Shown one piece after another: positions 25,329 to 33,420 of a DNA stretch of 64,000 bases. A model generated the notes under the pieces. The model searched no databases. It was not told the DNA's origin and saw nothing but the letters and a program-made list of their open reading frames with translations. A program made the translations under genes and the position numbers. The first letter of the stretch is position 1, and the number at the start of each line of letters is the position of its first letter. The DNA is from Myxococcales bacterium (lineage in GTDB: Bacteria; Myxococcota_A; Polyangia; Polyangiales; Polyangiaceae): the NCBI GenBank assembly GCA_005777185.1, contig SXNL01000226.1, positions 1 through 64,000 of the forward strand, read 5' to 3'.

Positions 25329-26642
25329 ATGCTCGTCCCCACGCGACGGATGGTCGTGCTCGCGGGCCTCGCGGCGGGAATCGCCGGCGTTGCCGGGCTC
25401 GTGCCGGCGCTGATGCCCGCGGCGTGGACGCTCGACGGCCTGCTCCTCCTCTCGGGGGCGGCCGACCTCGCCCTGGCGCTCGGTCACAGGCTACGGATCG
25501 AGCGCAAGACACCCCAGATCTGGAGCCTCGGGCGGCGCAACCGGATCGAGCTCACGATCCAGAACCGGTCCGGCCGGCGCCTCCGCGGGACCGTCATGGA
25601 TGATCCGACCGCGGACACCGAGTCGTTCGATCTCCCCCTCTCGCTCGACCTCCCGGCGCGCGGCGAGGTCAAGCTCGGCTACGAGGTCGTCCCGCGTAGG
25701 CGAGGTCGACGCGAGCTCGGCGCCGTGACGGTGCGCTACGGGGCGCCGCTCGGCCTCGTGATGCGGCAGGAGAAGGTCGACCTGCCCGAGCACGTCGACG
25801 TGTACCCCGACGTGCACGCCGCGCGCGAGCTCGCGATGCTCCGCCGCCAGGGAAGGAAGGACGCGCGCGTCGGCTCGCTCCGCGTCCGCGGCGGGGACAC
25901 GGAGTTCGAGCGCCTCCGCCCGTACAGCGTGGGCGACGAGATGCGCCACGTCGACTGGCGCGCCACGGCCCGTCGCGACGACCTCATCGTCCGCCAGTTC
26001 CAGGCCGAGTCCGATCAGAACATCGTCTTCGCGATCGACATCGGCCGAAGCATGCGCGAGAAGAGCGGCGCGCTCGACGCCGTCGACTGGGCCCTCAACG
26101 CGGCCCTGCTCTGCGCGGACGTCGCGATCCGCGGCGGCGACAAGGCGGGCCTGCTCACCTTCGACGAGCTTCCGCGCGCGTTCGTGAAGCCCCAGGGAGG
26201 CCGCCGCGGCGCGACGCGCCTCGTGTCCTCCGTGTTCGACCTGGAGTCCACGCTGCACGCCACGGACTACCGCGCCGCGATGGCGTACCTGAAGACCAAG
26301 CTCCGCGCGCGATCCCTGCTCGTGATCCTCACGCGCGTCCTCGAGCCGCAGACCGCCAAGGAACTCGCCTCCGCGGTGCGCGTCCTCCTCCCCACGCACC
26401 TCCCCCTGTGCGTCTTCCTGCGCGAGCCTGCCCTCGGGGCGCTCGCGACTGGCGACGGGTCGGCGGGCAGGGACGAGGACGCCTTCGCGATGGCCGCCGC
26501 GGCGGAGGCGCTGACGTTCCGCGAGGGGCTCCTCAGGCGGATCCGCCGCGAGGGCGCGCTCGTACTCGACGCGAGGCCCGAGGACGTCACGATGGCGCTC
26601 GTGTCTCGCTACCTCGAGGTGAAGGCGCGACGGCTCTTGTGA
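25329..26642 (+). CDS. DUF58 protein (vWA-like partner of MoxR)
   Basis: A 437-residue protein. One or two N-terminal helices (VVLAGLAAGIAGVAGLVPALM and WTLDGLLLLSGAADLALAL) are followed by a beta-sandwich segment (VVPRRRGRRELGAVTVRYGAPLGL). The DUF58 core reads RGGDTEFERLRPYSVGDEMRHVDWRATAR. A vWA-like domain with AIDIGRSM (MIDAS-like DxGxS) completes it. DUF58 and MoxR genes are almost always adjacent. The ATG directly follows the moxR stop. Likely job: membrane-linked chaperone/assembly partner of the ATPase. Confidence 0.92.
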   Translation: MLVPTRRMVVLAGLAAGIAGVAGLVPALMPAAWTLDGLLLLSGAADLALALGHRLRIERKTPQIWSLGRRNRIELTIQNRSGRRLRGTVMDDPTADTESFDLPLSLDLPARGEVKLGYEVVPRRRGRRELGAVTVRYGAPLGLVMRQEKVDLPEHVDVYPDVHAARELAMLRRQGRKDARVGSLRVRGGDTEFERLRPYSVGDEMRHVDWRATARRDDLIVRQFQAESDQNIVFAIDIGRSMREKSGALDAVDWALNAALLCADVAIRGGDKAGLLTFDELPRAFVKPQGGRRGATRLVSSVFDLESTLHATDYRAAMAYLKTKLRARSLLVILTRVLEPQTAKELASAVRVLLPTHLPLCVFLREPALGALATGDGSAGRDEDAFAMAAAAEALTFREGLLRRIRREGALVLDARPEDVTMALVSRYLEVKARRLL

Positions 26643-26702
26643 GCCGCGCGCCCGGAGGGGTACCGCGAGGTACGTCGGGGCGCGACCGCAGCGCGCCGTC
26701 GT

Positions 26703-27359
26703 TCACTTCTTCTTGAAAACCAGCACGCCCTTCTTGGCGGGCGACGGATCGGTGACCTTGACGGTCGACTCGTCGGGGACCTCCATCGTCACTTCCTTCG
26801 GCGCGGGCTTGTTCGCGAGCTTGCCCTGGGCCTTGCCCTCGGGGTTGACGGTGAGCTTGTCGCCGTCCGACTTCGCGATCTTGAAGGCCATCTTGATGTG
26901 GATGACCTCCTTGTCCTTCTCCTTGCCGAAGGCCGTGTACCAGAGCGCTCCCTTGCCGTCCTTCTCGAAGCGGATCCCCTCGGTGGCGGCGCTCGCCTCG
27001 ACGGCCTTGTTGCAGGCCTCGAGCTTCTTCGCGTCCTTCTTGCTGTCCTTCTCGCACTTGTCCGTCGCGAGCTTCTTCGCGTCCGCCGAGTCGGCCAGCG
27101 AGAACATGAACGTGCCGCCAGCCTCGATGATCTCCTTCGCCGTCTTCCTCGGGGGCGGGGGGGGCGCCTCGGCCTTCGCCGTCTCGGCCGGCGGCGTCTC
27201 GACCTTCGGCGGGGCCGTCTCGGCCGGCGCGGCGCTCGCCTGGGGCTCCGCGGAGGGGGTGGGCGGCGTCTCGACCTTAGGCTTGTCGCCACCGCAAGCC
27301 AGGTAGCCCATCGCGAGAGCTACGATCACCGAAGTCGGCACCAGACCCATCCTGCGCAT
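26703..27359 (-). CDS. Pro/Glu-rich lipoprotein of unknown function
   Basis: A 218-residue lipoprotein starting MRRMGLVPTS, lipobox GYLAC. Residues about 24-75 are a Pro/Ala/Glu/Thr/Val linker with repeated KVETPP and AETAK units. The C-terminal domain has KTAKEIIEAGGTFMFSLADSAD, CEKDSKKDAKKLEACNKAV (two Cys) and many Lys residues. Charge and repeats suggest a peptidoglycan- or surface-associated protein. No family is recognised. It converges with the DUF58 gene and is divergent from the sulfatase-maturase gene. Confidence 0.7.
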   Translation of the reverse strand: MRRMGLVPTSVIVALAMGYLACGGDKPKVETPPTPSAEPQASAAPAETAPPKVETPPAETAKAEAPPPPPRKTAKEIIEAGGTFMFSLADSADAKKLATDKCEKDSKKDAKKLEACNKAVEASAATEGIRFEKDGKGALWYTAFGKEKDKEVIHIKMAFKIAKSDGDKLTVNPEGKAQGKLANKPAPKEVTMEVPDESTVKVTDPSPAKKGVLVFKKK

Positions 27360-27484
27360 ACTCGAACCCCTTGTTCGTGCGGGAACCTTCCCCGCTCGAC
27401 GGGACTCCTTAGCCGGACGGGCGCGTGAAGTAAAGCGCACCCGGCGGGCGGGGCGCGGCCGCGTGGTGCTATTCTCGCGACGGT

Positions 27485-28723
27485 TTGGACGGACGCTCCC
27501 TGAGAGGCTCGCCTTGGGCGCGCGTCGCGGTTTTGCTCGGCGTCGTCGTCGCGGGCGCGGTCGCGTGGACCCGATGGCCACGCGGTGACTCGGCGCCACC
27601 GACCGCGGCGACCGCGTACGTCGCCTCGTCCACGCGCGACGTCGGTCGCGAGGACGCGGCGGCGTCAGCCGAGCCCCGCGCCGAGGCCGGCACCGCGTGC
27701 TGCACGGAGCCTCCGCCCCGCTTCGGGCGCTCCGAGGGCGGCGGGCCTCCGGGCATGGTTCCGATCCCCGGCGGGGAGTTCGCGATGGGCGACGCGGCCG
27801 GCGACGGCATGGCCTGGGAGCGCCCCGTCCACACCGTGCGGGTCGATCCGTTCTTCCTCGACGCGTTCGAGGTGACGAACGCGCAGTTCCAGGCCTTCGT
27901 CGCCGCCACCGGGCACAGGACCACCGCGGAGAAGCCGGCCGACCTCGCGGACATCATGCGGCAGCTGCCGCCTGGCACGCCCCCGCCCTCGCCCGACAAG
28001 CTGCGCCCCTCGTCGATGGTGTTCCGGAAGACGCGAGGCCCGGCGAAGCTCGACGTGCCCGGCGACTGGAGCCAGTGGTGGGAGTACGTCGCGGGTGCGG
28101 ACTGGCGCCACCCGTCGGGACAGGACGACACCATCGTGGGCAAGGACTACCTGCCCGTGGTGCAGGTCTCCTGGGACGACGCCGTCGCGTATTGCAGGTG
28201 GGCGGGGCGCCGGCTCCCCACGGAGGCGGAGTGGGAGCGGGCGGCGCGCGGCGGCGAGGCGCGCAAGCGGTTCACGTGGGGGGACGGCGCGTTCGATCCG
28301 GCGAAGCCCCAGGCCAACATCTGGCAGGGGAAGTTCCCGTACGAGAACACGGCCGCGGACGGCTTCGAGGGGACCGCGCCCGTGGGCCGCTTCCCGCCGA
28401 ACGGCTACGGCCTCCACGACATGGCCGGAAACGTGTGGGAGTGGTGCAGCGACTGGTACCGCGCGGACACGTACGCGAAGGCCGCGGCGAAGGGCGTCGC
28501 CGTCGACCCGGCGGGGCCCGAGACGAGCCTCGATCCGGACGAGCCCCACGCGCCGAAGCGCGTGATCCGCGGGGGATCGTACCTCTGCACGACGACCTAC
28601 TGCGCCTCCTTCCGCCCGTCCGCGCGCATGAAGACGAGCCCGGACTCCGCCACGAACCACCAGGGATTCCGCTGCGCGGCGTCGCGGACCGCCGGGGACG
28701 CGAGCGTGGTTGTCCGGCGGTGA
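27485..28723 (+). CDS. Formylglycine-generating enzyme, membrane-anchored
   Basis: A 412-residue FGE-sulfatase-domain protein. The first start available is TTG at 27485; it gives a helix VAVLLGVVVAGAVAWTRW that would put the enzyme domain outside the cytoplasm. The domain has GMVPIPGGEFAMGD, VRVDPFFLDAFEVTNAQF, RRLPTEAEWERAARGG, GNVWEWCSDWY and RGGSYLCTTTYC. Cys368 and Cys373 match the copper-binding pair of aerobic FGE, absent from most look-alikes. FGE oxidises the sulfatase active-site Cys to formylglycine using O2. The sulfatase gene follows after 21 bases. Confidence 0.88.
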   Translation: MDGRSLRGSPWARVAVLLGVVVAGAVAWTRWPRGDSAPPTAATAYVASSTRDVGREDAAASAEPRAEAGTACCTEPPPRFGRSEGGGPPGMVPIPGGEFAMGDAAGDGMAWERPVHTVRVDPFFLDAFEVTNAQFQAFVAATGHRTTAEKPADLADIMRQLPPGTPPPSPDKLRPSSMVFRKTRGPAKLDVPGDWSQWWEYVAGADWRHPSGQDDTIVGKDYLPVVQVSWDDAVAYCRWAGRRLPTEAEWERAARGGEARKRFTWGDGAFDPAKPQANIWQGKFPYENTAADGFEGTAPVGRFPPNGYGLHDMAGNVWEWCSDWYRADTYAKAAAKGVAVDPAGPETSLDPDEPHAPKRVIRGGSYLCTTTYCASFRPSARMKTSPDSATNHQGFRCAASRTAGDASVVVRR

Positions 28724-28744
28724 CCCAGCGGTCATAATGCCGGG

Positions 28745-30244
28745 ATGATCCGAGCCACACGGAGCGGTTGGCGGGCGCGGGTCCTCGGCGCCGCGACGTT
28801 CGCCGCCTCGATCGCCATGGGCGCCGCGTGTGGAAGCGATGGACCGGGCGCGCCCGCGCTCGCCGACGAAGCGGGCGCCAGCGGGGACGCGACCGGCGCC
28901 GACGCCGCCGCCGACGATGCGCCCACCGCGGTGGACGCCGGCAGAGACGGCGCGTCCCCGGACGCCGCGCCGACCGACGCGGGGAAGCCGCCGCTCCCCA
29001 ACATCCTCTTCGTCATCGGCGACGACTTCGGCATCGACGGAAACGTCTGCTACGCGATCGCGGCCGATCCGGGGCGGGCTCCGCGCGTGGCCGCGCTTTG
29101 CGCGCGCGGCGTGGTGTTCGACAACGCCTGGGCGGCCCCCGTCTGCTCGCCGACGCGCGCCGCCATCCTCACGGGAAGGCACGGCTTCCGGAACACGGTG
29201 GGCACCGTGGGGTTGCCGCTCCCGCTCAGCGAGCGCGCGCTCCCCCTCGCGCTCACCGACGGAAACCCGAGCTACGTGACGGCCGCGTTCGGCAAATGGC
29301 ACCTCTCCACGCCCGCGAACGGGGGCCCGAACCACCCGAACATGGTCGGCTTCTCCCGGTACGCAGGGAGCCTCCCCGCGGCCGTGCCCAGCTTCTTCAA
29401 CTGGACGCGCACCGTCGATGGCGTCAGCGCGAACGAGACGGGCTACGCCACGACCGTCAACGTGAACGACGCGCGCGACTGGATCGCGCTCCAGACCAGG
29501 CCGTGGTTCGTGTGGCTCGCGTTCAACGCGGCGCACTCGCCGTTCCACGTGCCGCCGGCGGCGCTTCACACGTACACGGGGCTCGCCACACCGCCACCGG
29601 CGCGGCCCATCGACCACTTCCACGCCATGATCGAGGCGATGGACACCGAGCTCGGCCGGCTGCTCGACAGCCTGAAACCGGCGGCCCTCGCGAACACCTG
29701 GATCCTCTTCGCCGGCGACAACGGCACGCCGAACGCGATCAGCTCCGCCCCGATCCCGCCGACGCGCGGCAAGGGCGGGCTCTACCAGGGCGGCATACAG
29801 GTCCCCCTCGTCATCGCGGGCCCGGGTGTCGTCGGAGGCGGCAGGCGCGTGGGCGGGATCGTGCATGTGCTCGATCTCTTCAAGACCATCCTCGAGCTCG
29901 GCCAGGTGGACATGTCCCTCGCCCTGCCCGCGGGCGGCAACACCGTCGACTCGGTGAGCCTCGTCCCGTACCTCACGAACCCTGCGCAAGCACCGCTGCG
30001 CACCACGGTCATGACCGAGGTGTTCGGCGGCGCGCCGTTCGCGGGCGGGCAGCCGGGGAAGACGATGCGCGACAAGGACTTCAAGCTCATCCGCTTCGAC
30101 AGCGGCACGCTCGAGCTCTACGATCTCCGCACGGATCCCTACGAGGCGATCAACCTCATCACGGCCGGCCCGCTGAGCGCGGAGGCCGCGACGCACCTGG
30201 CCGACCTCACGGCCGCCCTCGACGCGCTCCTCGCGTCGCCCTGA
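28745..30244 (+). CDS. Exported type I sulfatase (lipoprotein)
   Basis: A 499-residue alkaline-phosphatase-superfamily sulfatase. The signal peptide ends in lipobox GAAC, followed by an Ala/Asp linker. Metal-binding Asp pair in FVIGDDFG, catalytic CSPTRAAILTGR (C-x-P-x-R with Cys134, the site converted to formylglycine), GKWHLS, HSPFH and DNGTP are all present. The enzyme hydrolyses sulfate esters at the cell surface. The FGE gene directly upstream supplies its maturation. The natural substrate (polysaccharide or small ester) cannot be told. Confidence 0.93.
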   Translation: MIRATRSGWRARVLGAATFAASIAMGAACGSDGPGAPALADEAGASGDATGADAAADDAPTAVDAGRDGASPDAAPTDAGKPPLPNILFVIGDDFGIDGNVCYAIAADPGRAPRVAALCARGVVFDNAWAAPVCSPTRAAILTGRHGFRNTVGTVGLPLPLSERALPLALTDGNPSYVTAAFGKWHLSTPANGGPNHPNMVGFSRYAGSLPAAVPSFFNWTRTVDGVSANETGYATTVNVNDARDWIALQTRPWFVWLAFNAAHSPFHVPPAALHTYTGLATPPPARPIDHFHAMIEAMDTELGRLLDSLKPAALANTWILFAGDNGTPNAISSAPIPPTRGKGGLYQGGIQVPLVIAGPGVVGGGRRVGGIVHVLDLFKTILELGQVDMSLALPAGGNTVDSVSLVPYLTNPAQAPLRTTVMTEVFGGAPFAGGQPGKTMRDKDFKLIRFDSGTLELYDLRTDPYEAINLITAGPLSAEAATHLADLTAALDALLASP

Positions 30245-30290
30245 AGGCCGCCCCGGTCACTCCCGCGCGGCGGGGAGCTCGAGCCGTCCT

Positions 30291-30914
30291 TCACGTGCTT
30301 CGAGCTGCCGACGCCCTGGAGCGCGAGATGCCCGCGCTGTCGAACAGCCCCGCGCGGGCGGCCACACGCAGCACCGCGCGCGCCGCTTCGTCATCCCGGA
30401 GGAGGATCTGGTGCGTCCCGAGACCGTCGAAGATGGCGAGGACGAGGCGGGTCGTCGCAGCGATCTCCCGCGCGTCGTCGACGTGGGGGAGCAGCACGGC
30501 GTGACACAGCCGCTCGGCCCGCGCGACGAGCCGTGCGTCGACCGCGGCGACGAGGGCGCGCAGCTCCGCATCCGTGCGGGAGGCGACCACCAGCTCGAGC
30601 CACGCGTAGTAGGTGTCACCCGTGTAGACCGACCACAGGAACGACGCCGCGTCCGCCAGATCGATCACCGTCGGGCACGCCCCGATCCGTCGCTCCAGGT
30701 CGGCGACGCGCTTCGTGAAGAGGTGCTCGACGGCCGCCGCCACGAGCTCCTGCTTCGTGCGGAAGTGGTGGAGCTGCGCGCCGCGGGACACCCCGGCGCG
30801 GCGGCAGATCTCCGGCGTGGACGCGCCCCGGTAGCCCGCGTCGATCAGCGCGGCGAGGGTCGCGTCGAGGAGCCGCTCGGTCGTGGCCGCGGTTCGTTCC
30901 GCCTGGGTCGACAT
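30291..30914 (-). CDS. TetR-family transcriptional regulator
   Basis: A 207-residue protein with an N-terminal TetR HTH: TTERLLDATLAALIDAGYRGASTPEICRRAGVSRGAQLHHFRTKQELV (residues about 11-58). The C-terminal ligand-binding half is helical (ASFLWSVYTGDTYYAWLELVVASRT). The start codon is 25 bases from a perfect 24-bp palindrome that contains the -35-like TTGACT of its own predicted promoter. It lies divergently from the kinase-peroxidase gene, so it probably represses itself and that gene. The ligand is unknown. Confidence 0.9.
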   Translation of the reverse strand: MSTQAERTAATTERLLDATLAALIDAGYRGASTPEICRRAGVSRGAQLHHFRTKQELVAAAVEHLFTKRVADLERRIGACPTVIDLADAASFLWSVYTGDTYYAWLELVVASRTDAELRALVAAVDARLVARAERLCHAVLLPHVDDAREIAATTRLVLAIFDGLGTHQILLRDDEAARAVLRVAARAGLFDSAGISRSRASAARST

Positions 30915-30938
30915 CCGGGGGTGCGGTAGCCTCCCTTC

Positions 30939-30962
30939 AACAAACAGTCAAGACTGTTTGTT
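30939..30962. promoter_or_regulatory. Perfect 24-bp palindrome: likely TetR operator
   Basis: Two 11-bp arms, AACAAACAGTC and GACTGTTTGTT, separated by AA. It lies between the divergent tetR (start 30914) and kinase-peroxidase (start 31041) genes. On the minus strand TTGACT (30946-30951) within it is followed after 17 bases by TACCGC, a plausible tetR promoter. Location, length and symmetry fit an operator bound by the neighbouring TetR protein. Confidence 0.8.
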
Positions 30963-31040
30963 ACTGGGCGCGTTTCCATCGCGCAGAACCGCTAACCTTC
31001 CGTGCCTGTTCGCCGGGACTCGGTCCTCGCGCGGAGCCCC

Positions 31041-33389
31041 ATGATCGGCACCTTGATCGACGGCAAGTACCAGGTCGTCCGCATGCTCGGCTCGGGCGGG
31101 ATGGCGACCGTCTACGAGGGCCGGCACGCGGCGACCGGCCGCAGGGTGGCGATCAAGCTCATCACGAGCAAAGCCGGACAGGCCGAGCAGCTCGTCGCGC
31201 GGTTCCAGCGCGAAGCGCGCGCCGCCGGCGCCATCGACAGCGAGCACATCGTCCAGATCCTCGACGCGGGCAGGGACGACAAGAGCGGGTTCCCGTTCCT
31301 GGTCATGGAGCTCCTCGAGGGTGACGATCTCGAGCGCCTCGTCGCTCGCCACGGACCGCTCCCTCCCTCCCTGGCGCTGCGCATCCTCGCGCAGGCGTGC
31401 CTGGGCGTCCAGAAGGCCCACGATGCAGGCGTCGTGCACCGCGACCTCAAGCCCGCGAACATCTTCGCCGCGAACCGCGACGAGGGCCGCGTCGTGATCA
31501 AGGTGCTCGACTTCGGCATCGCCAAGATCGCCGAGCCCATGGCGCTCCCGGTGAGCAGCCTCACGGGCACCAACAGCCTGCTCGGATCGCCCCTGTACAT
31601 GTCGCCCGAGCAGGCGCGCGGCTTCAAGGACATCGATCACCGCACCGACGTGTTCTCGCTCGGCGTCGTGCTCTACGCGATGCTCACGGGCAAGGTGCCG
31701 CACGCCGACGTGGGCGCCATCGGCGAGCTCATCTTCGCGATCTGCGGCACGCCAGCGAAGCGCGTCGAGGAGGTGGCGCCGTGGGTCCCGCCGGAGATCG
31801 GCGCGATCGTGCACCGCGCGCTCCACATCGAGCGCGCGGATCGCTACCAGACCGTCGCGGCGATGCACGAGGCGATACGACCGCTCGTCGGCGGCGACTC
31901 CGCGCTCCTCCGATCGATGTTCGTCGGCGTGGCGGGCCCGCGCACGGAGTCTGTCATCTCGTCGGATCCGGAGAAGCAGCGTGACAGCTTCACGCTCGGC
32001 GACACGGGCCTCTCCGGCGAGAACCCACGCACGCCGGCCCCGATGGACAGCCCCGCAGCCTCGCCGGACGCGGCGCCGCCGGAGCCGCGTCTGACCCTCC
32101 AGCGCACGTCAGAGTCCAACCTCGGCCGCACGGGCGCCGCCGGCGCGAAGCGACCCGAGGACGCCGTGTCCGTCGCCTCCTCACCTGCTCCCCGATCGAG
32201 CCCGCCGGGGTCGGGCCAGGAGACCGCGCCCGGCGCCGCGAAGGACGCCTCGCTGGGAACGACGGGGACGACGCCGCGCCGCGCGTCCACGGGCCTCGCC
32301 CTCGGGGTCACCGCGGCCGTCGTCATCGGCGGGCTCGTGGGGTGGGATCTCTGGGCCCGCTCGCACGCGAAGCACGCGGGGCTCCTCCCCGCGCCGTCCG
32401 CGAGCGCCTCCGTGCATGCCGTCAAGGACACCATCGACGACGACGTGCTGCGGAGCTTCTCCCCGCTGCCCGCCGTCGTCACGAGCGCGAAGAACCCGCT
32501 CAACGAGGACAAGATCGCGCTCGGGCGCCTGTTGTTCTACGATCCGCGCCTCTCGAAAGCGCACGATGTGTCGTGCGCTTCGTGCCACTCGCTCGAGAAG
32601 CACGGGGTCGACGGCCTCCGCTTCTCCACGGGCCACGCGCACATGCAGGGCACACGCAACGCGCTCACCGTGTACAACAGCGCGGGCTTCTTCGCGCTCA
32701 TGTGGGACGGGCGCTTCGAGAACGTCGAGAAGCAGGCGTCCGGGCCCATCGCCTCGGCCGTGGAGATGGCCCAGAACCCCGGCAAGATCGAGGCCGTGCT
32801 CAGGTCGATCCCCGGCTACGTCGCGCTCTTCGCGAAGGCCTTCCCGGGCGAGAAGGCGCCGCTGTCCTTCGAGAACGCCACGCGGGCCATCGGCGCCTTC
32901 GAGCGCAAGCTCCTCACGCCGGGCCGCTGGGACCGGTTCCTCCAGGGCGACCGCTCCGCCCTCACCAGCGCGGAGCGCGCCGGCTTCAACACCTTCGTGG
33001 ACGTGGGCTGCGTGCAGTGCCATTCGGGGACGTACGTCGGTGCGTCGTCGTTCCAGAAGCTCGGCCTCGTCAAGGCCTGGGGCGAGACGCGAGACCGGGG
33101 CCGCTTCGAGGTCACCAAGGAGGAGTCCGACTTCATGGTCTTCCGCGTGCCGCGCCTGCGCAACGTCGCGATGACCGCGCCGTACTTCCACGATGGCGCC
33201 ATCAGCTCGCTCGACGAGGCCGTCCGTCTCATGGGGCGTCATCAGATCGGGAAGGAACTCACGCCGCAGCAGGTGTCCTCGATCGTGACGTGGCTCAGGG
33301 CGCTCACGGGCGAGCTGCCGCTCGAGTACGCGAGGAAGCCCGAGCCGTTCCCTAGCGGGCCGACCACGCCGAAGCCCGCGACGGACTGA
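31041..33389 (+). CDS. Ser/Thr protein kinase fused through a membrane helix to a di-heme cytochrome c peroxidase
   Basis: A 782-residue protein. Residues 10-285 are a complete PknB-type kinase: LGSGGMATVY, Lys39 in VAIK, HRDLKPAN (134-140), DFG (157-159), MSPEQ. A 130-residue Ser/Pro/Ala linker leads to a membrane helix (417-435). Residues about 465-762 are a di-heme cytochrome c peroxidase: CASCH (512-516), GTRNALTVYN, CVQCH (657-661), APYFHDG, and MGRHQIGKELTPQQVSSIV with Met731 a candidate heme ligand. The start at ATG 31041 is preferred over GTG 31002. Topology places the kinase inside and the hemes in the periplasm. I infer a receptor in which redox or peroxide state controls phosphorylation. 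A TetR gene and operator lie upstream. Confidence 0.88.
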   Translation: MIGTLIDGKYQVVRMLGSGGMATVYEGRHAATGRRVAIKLITSKAGQAEQLVARFQREARAAGAIDSEHIVQILDAGRDDKSGFPFLVMELLEGDDLERLVARHGPLPPSLALRILAQACLGVQKAHDAGVVHRDLKPANIFAANRDEGRVVIKVLDFGIAKIAEPMALPVSSLTGTNSLLGSPLYMSPEQARGFKDIDHRTDVFSLGVVLYAMLTGKVPHADVGAIGELIFAICGTPAKRVEEVAPWVPPEIGAIVHRALHIERADRYQTVAAMHEAIRPLVGGDSALLRSMFVGVAGPRTESVISSDPEKQRDSFTLGDTGLSGENPRTPAPMDSPAASPDAAPPEPRLTLQRTSESNLGRTGAAGAKRPEDAVSVASSPAPRSSPPGSGQETAPGAAKDASLGTTGTTPRRASTGLALGVTAAVVIGGLVGWDLWARSHAKHAGLLPAPSASASVHAVKDTIDDDVLRSFSPLPAVVTSAKNPLNEDKIALGRLLFYDPRLSKAHDVSCASCHSLEKHGVDGLRFSTGHAHMQGTRNALTVYNSAGFFALMWDGRFENVEKQASGPIASAVEMAQNPGKIEAVLRSIPGYVALFAKAFPGEKAPLSFENATRAIGAFERKLLTPGRWDRFLQGDRSALTSAERAGFNTFVDVGCVQCHSGTYVGASSFQKLGLVKAWGETRDRGRFEVTKEESDFMVFRVPRLRNVAMTAPYFHDGAISSLDEAVRLMGRHQIGKELTPQQVSSIVTWLRALTGELPLEYARKPEPFPSGPTTPKPATD

Positions 33390-33420
33390 TCCGCGCCGCC
33401 CGGGGAGCGCGACGGGCCCC

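Noticed and set aside
27665-30196. 843-residue minus-strand frame across FGE and sulfatase
   Set aside because: Antisense shadow; both plus-strand genes have diagnostic catalytic motifs.
31002-31040. Upstream GTG start for the kinase-peroxidase
   Set aside because: No ribosome-binding site precedes it, and the ATG at 31041 starts next to the conserved GTLIDGKYQV of the kinase domain.
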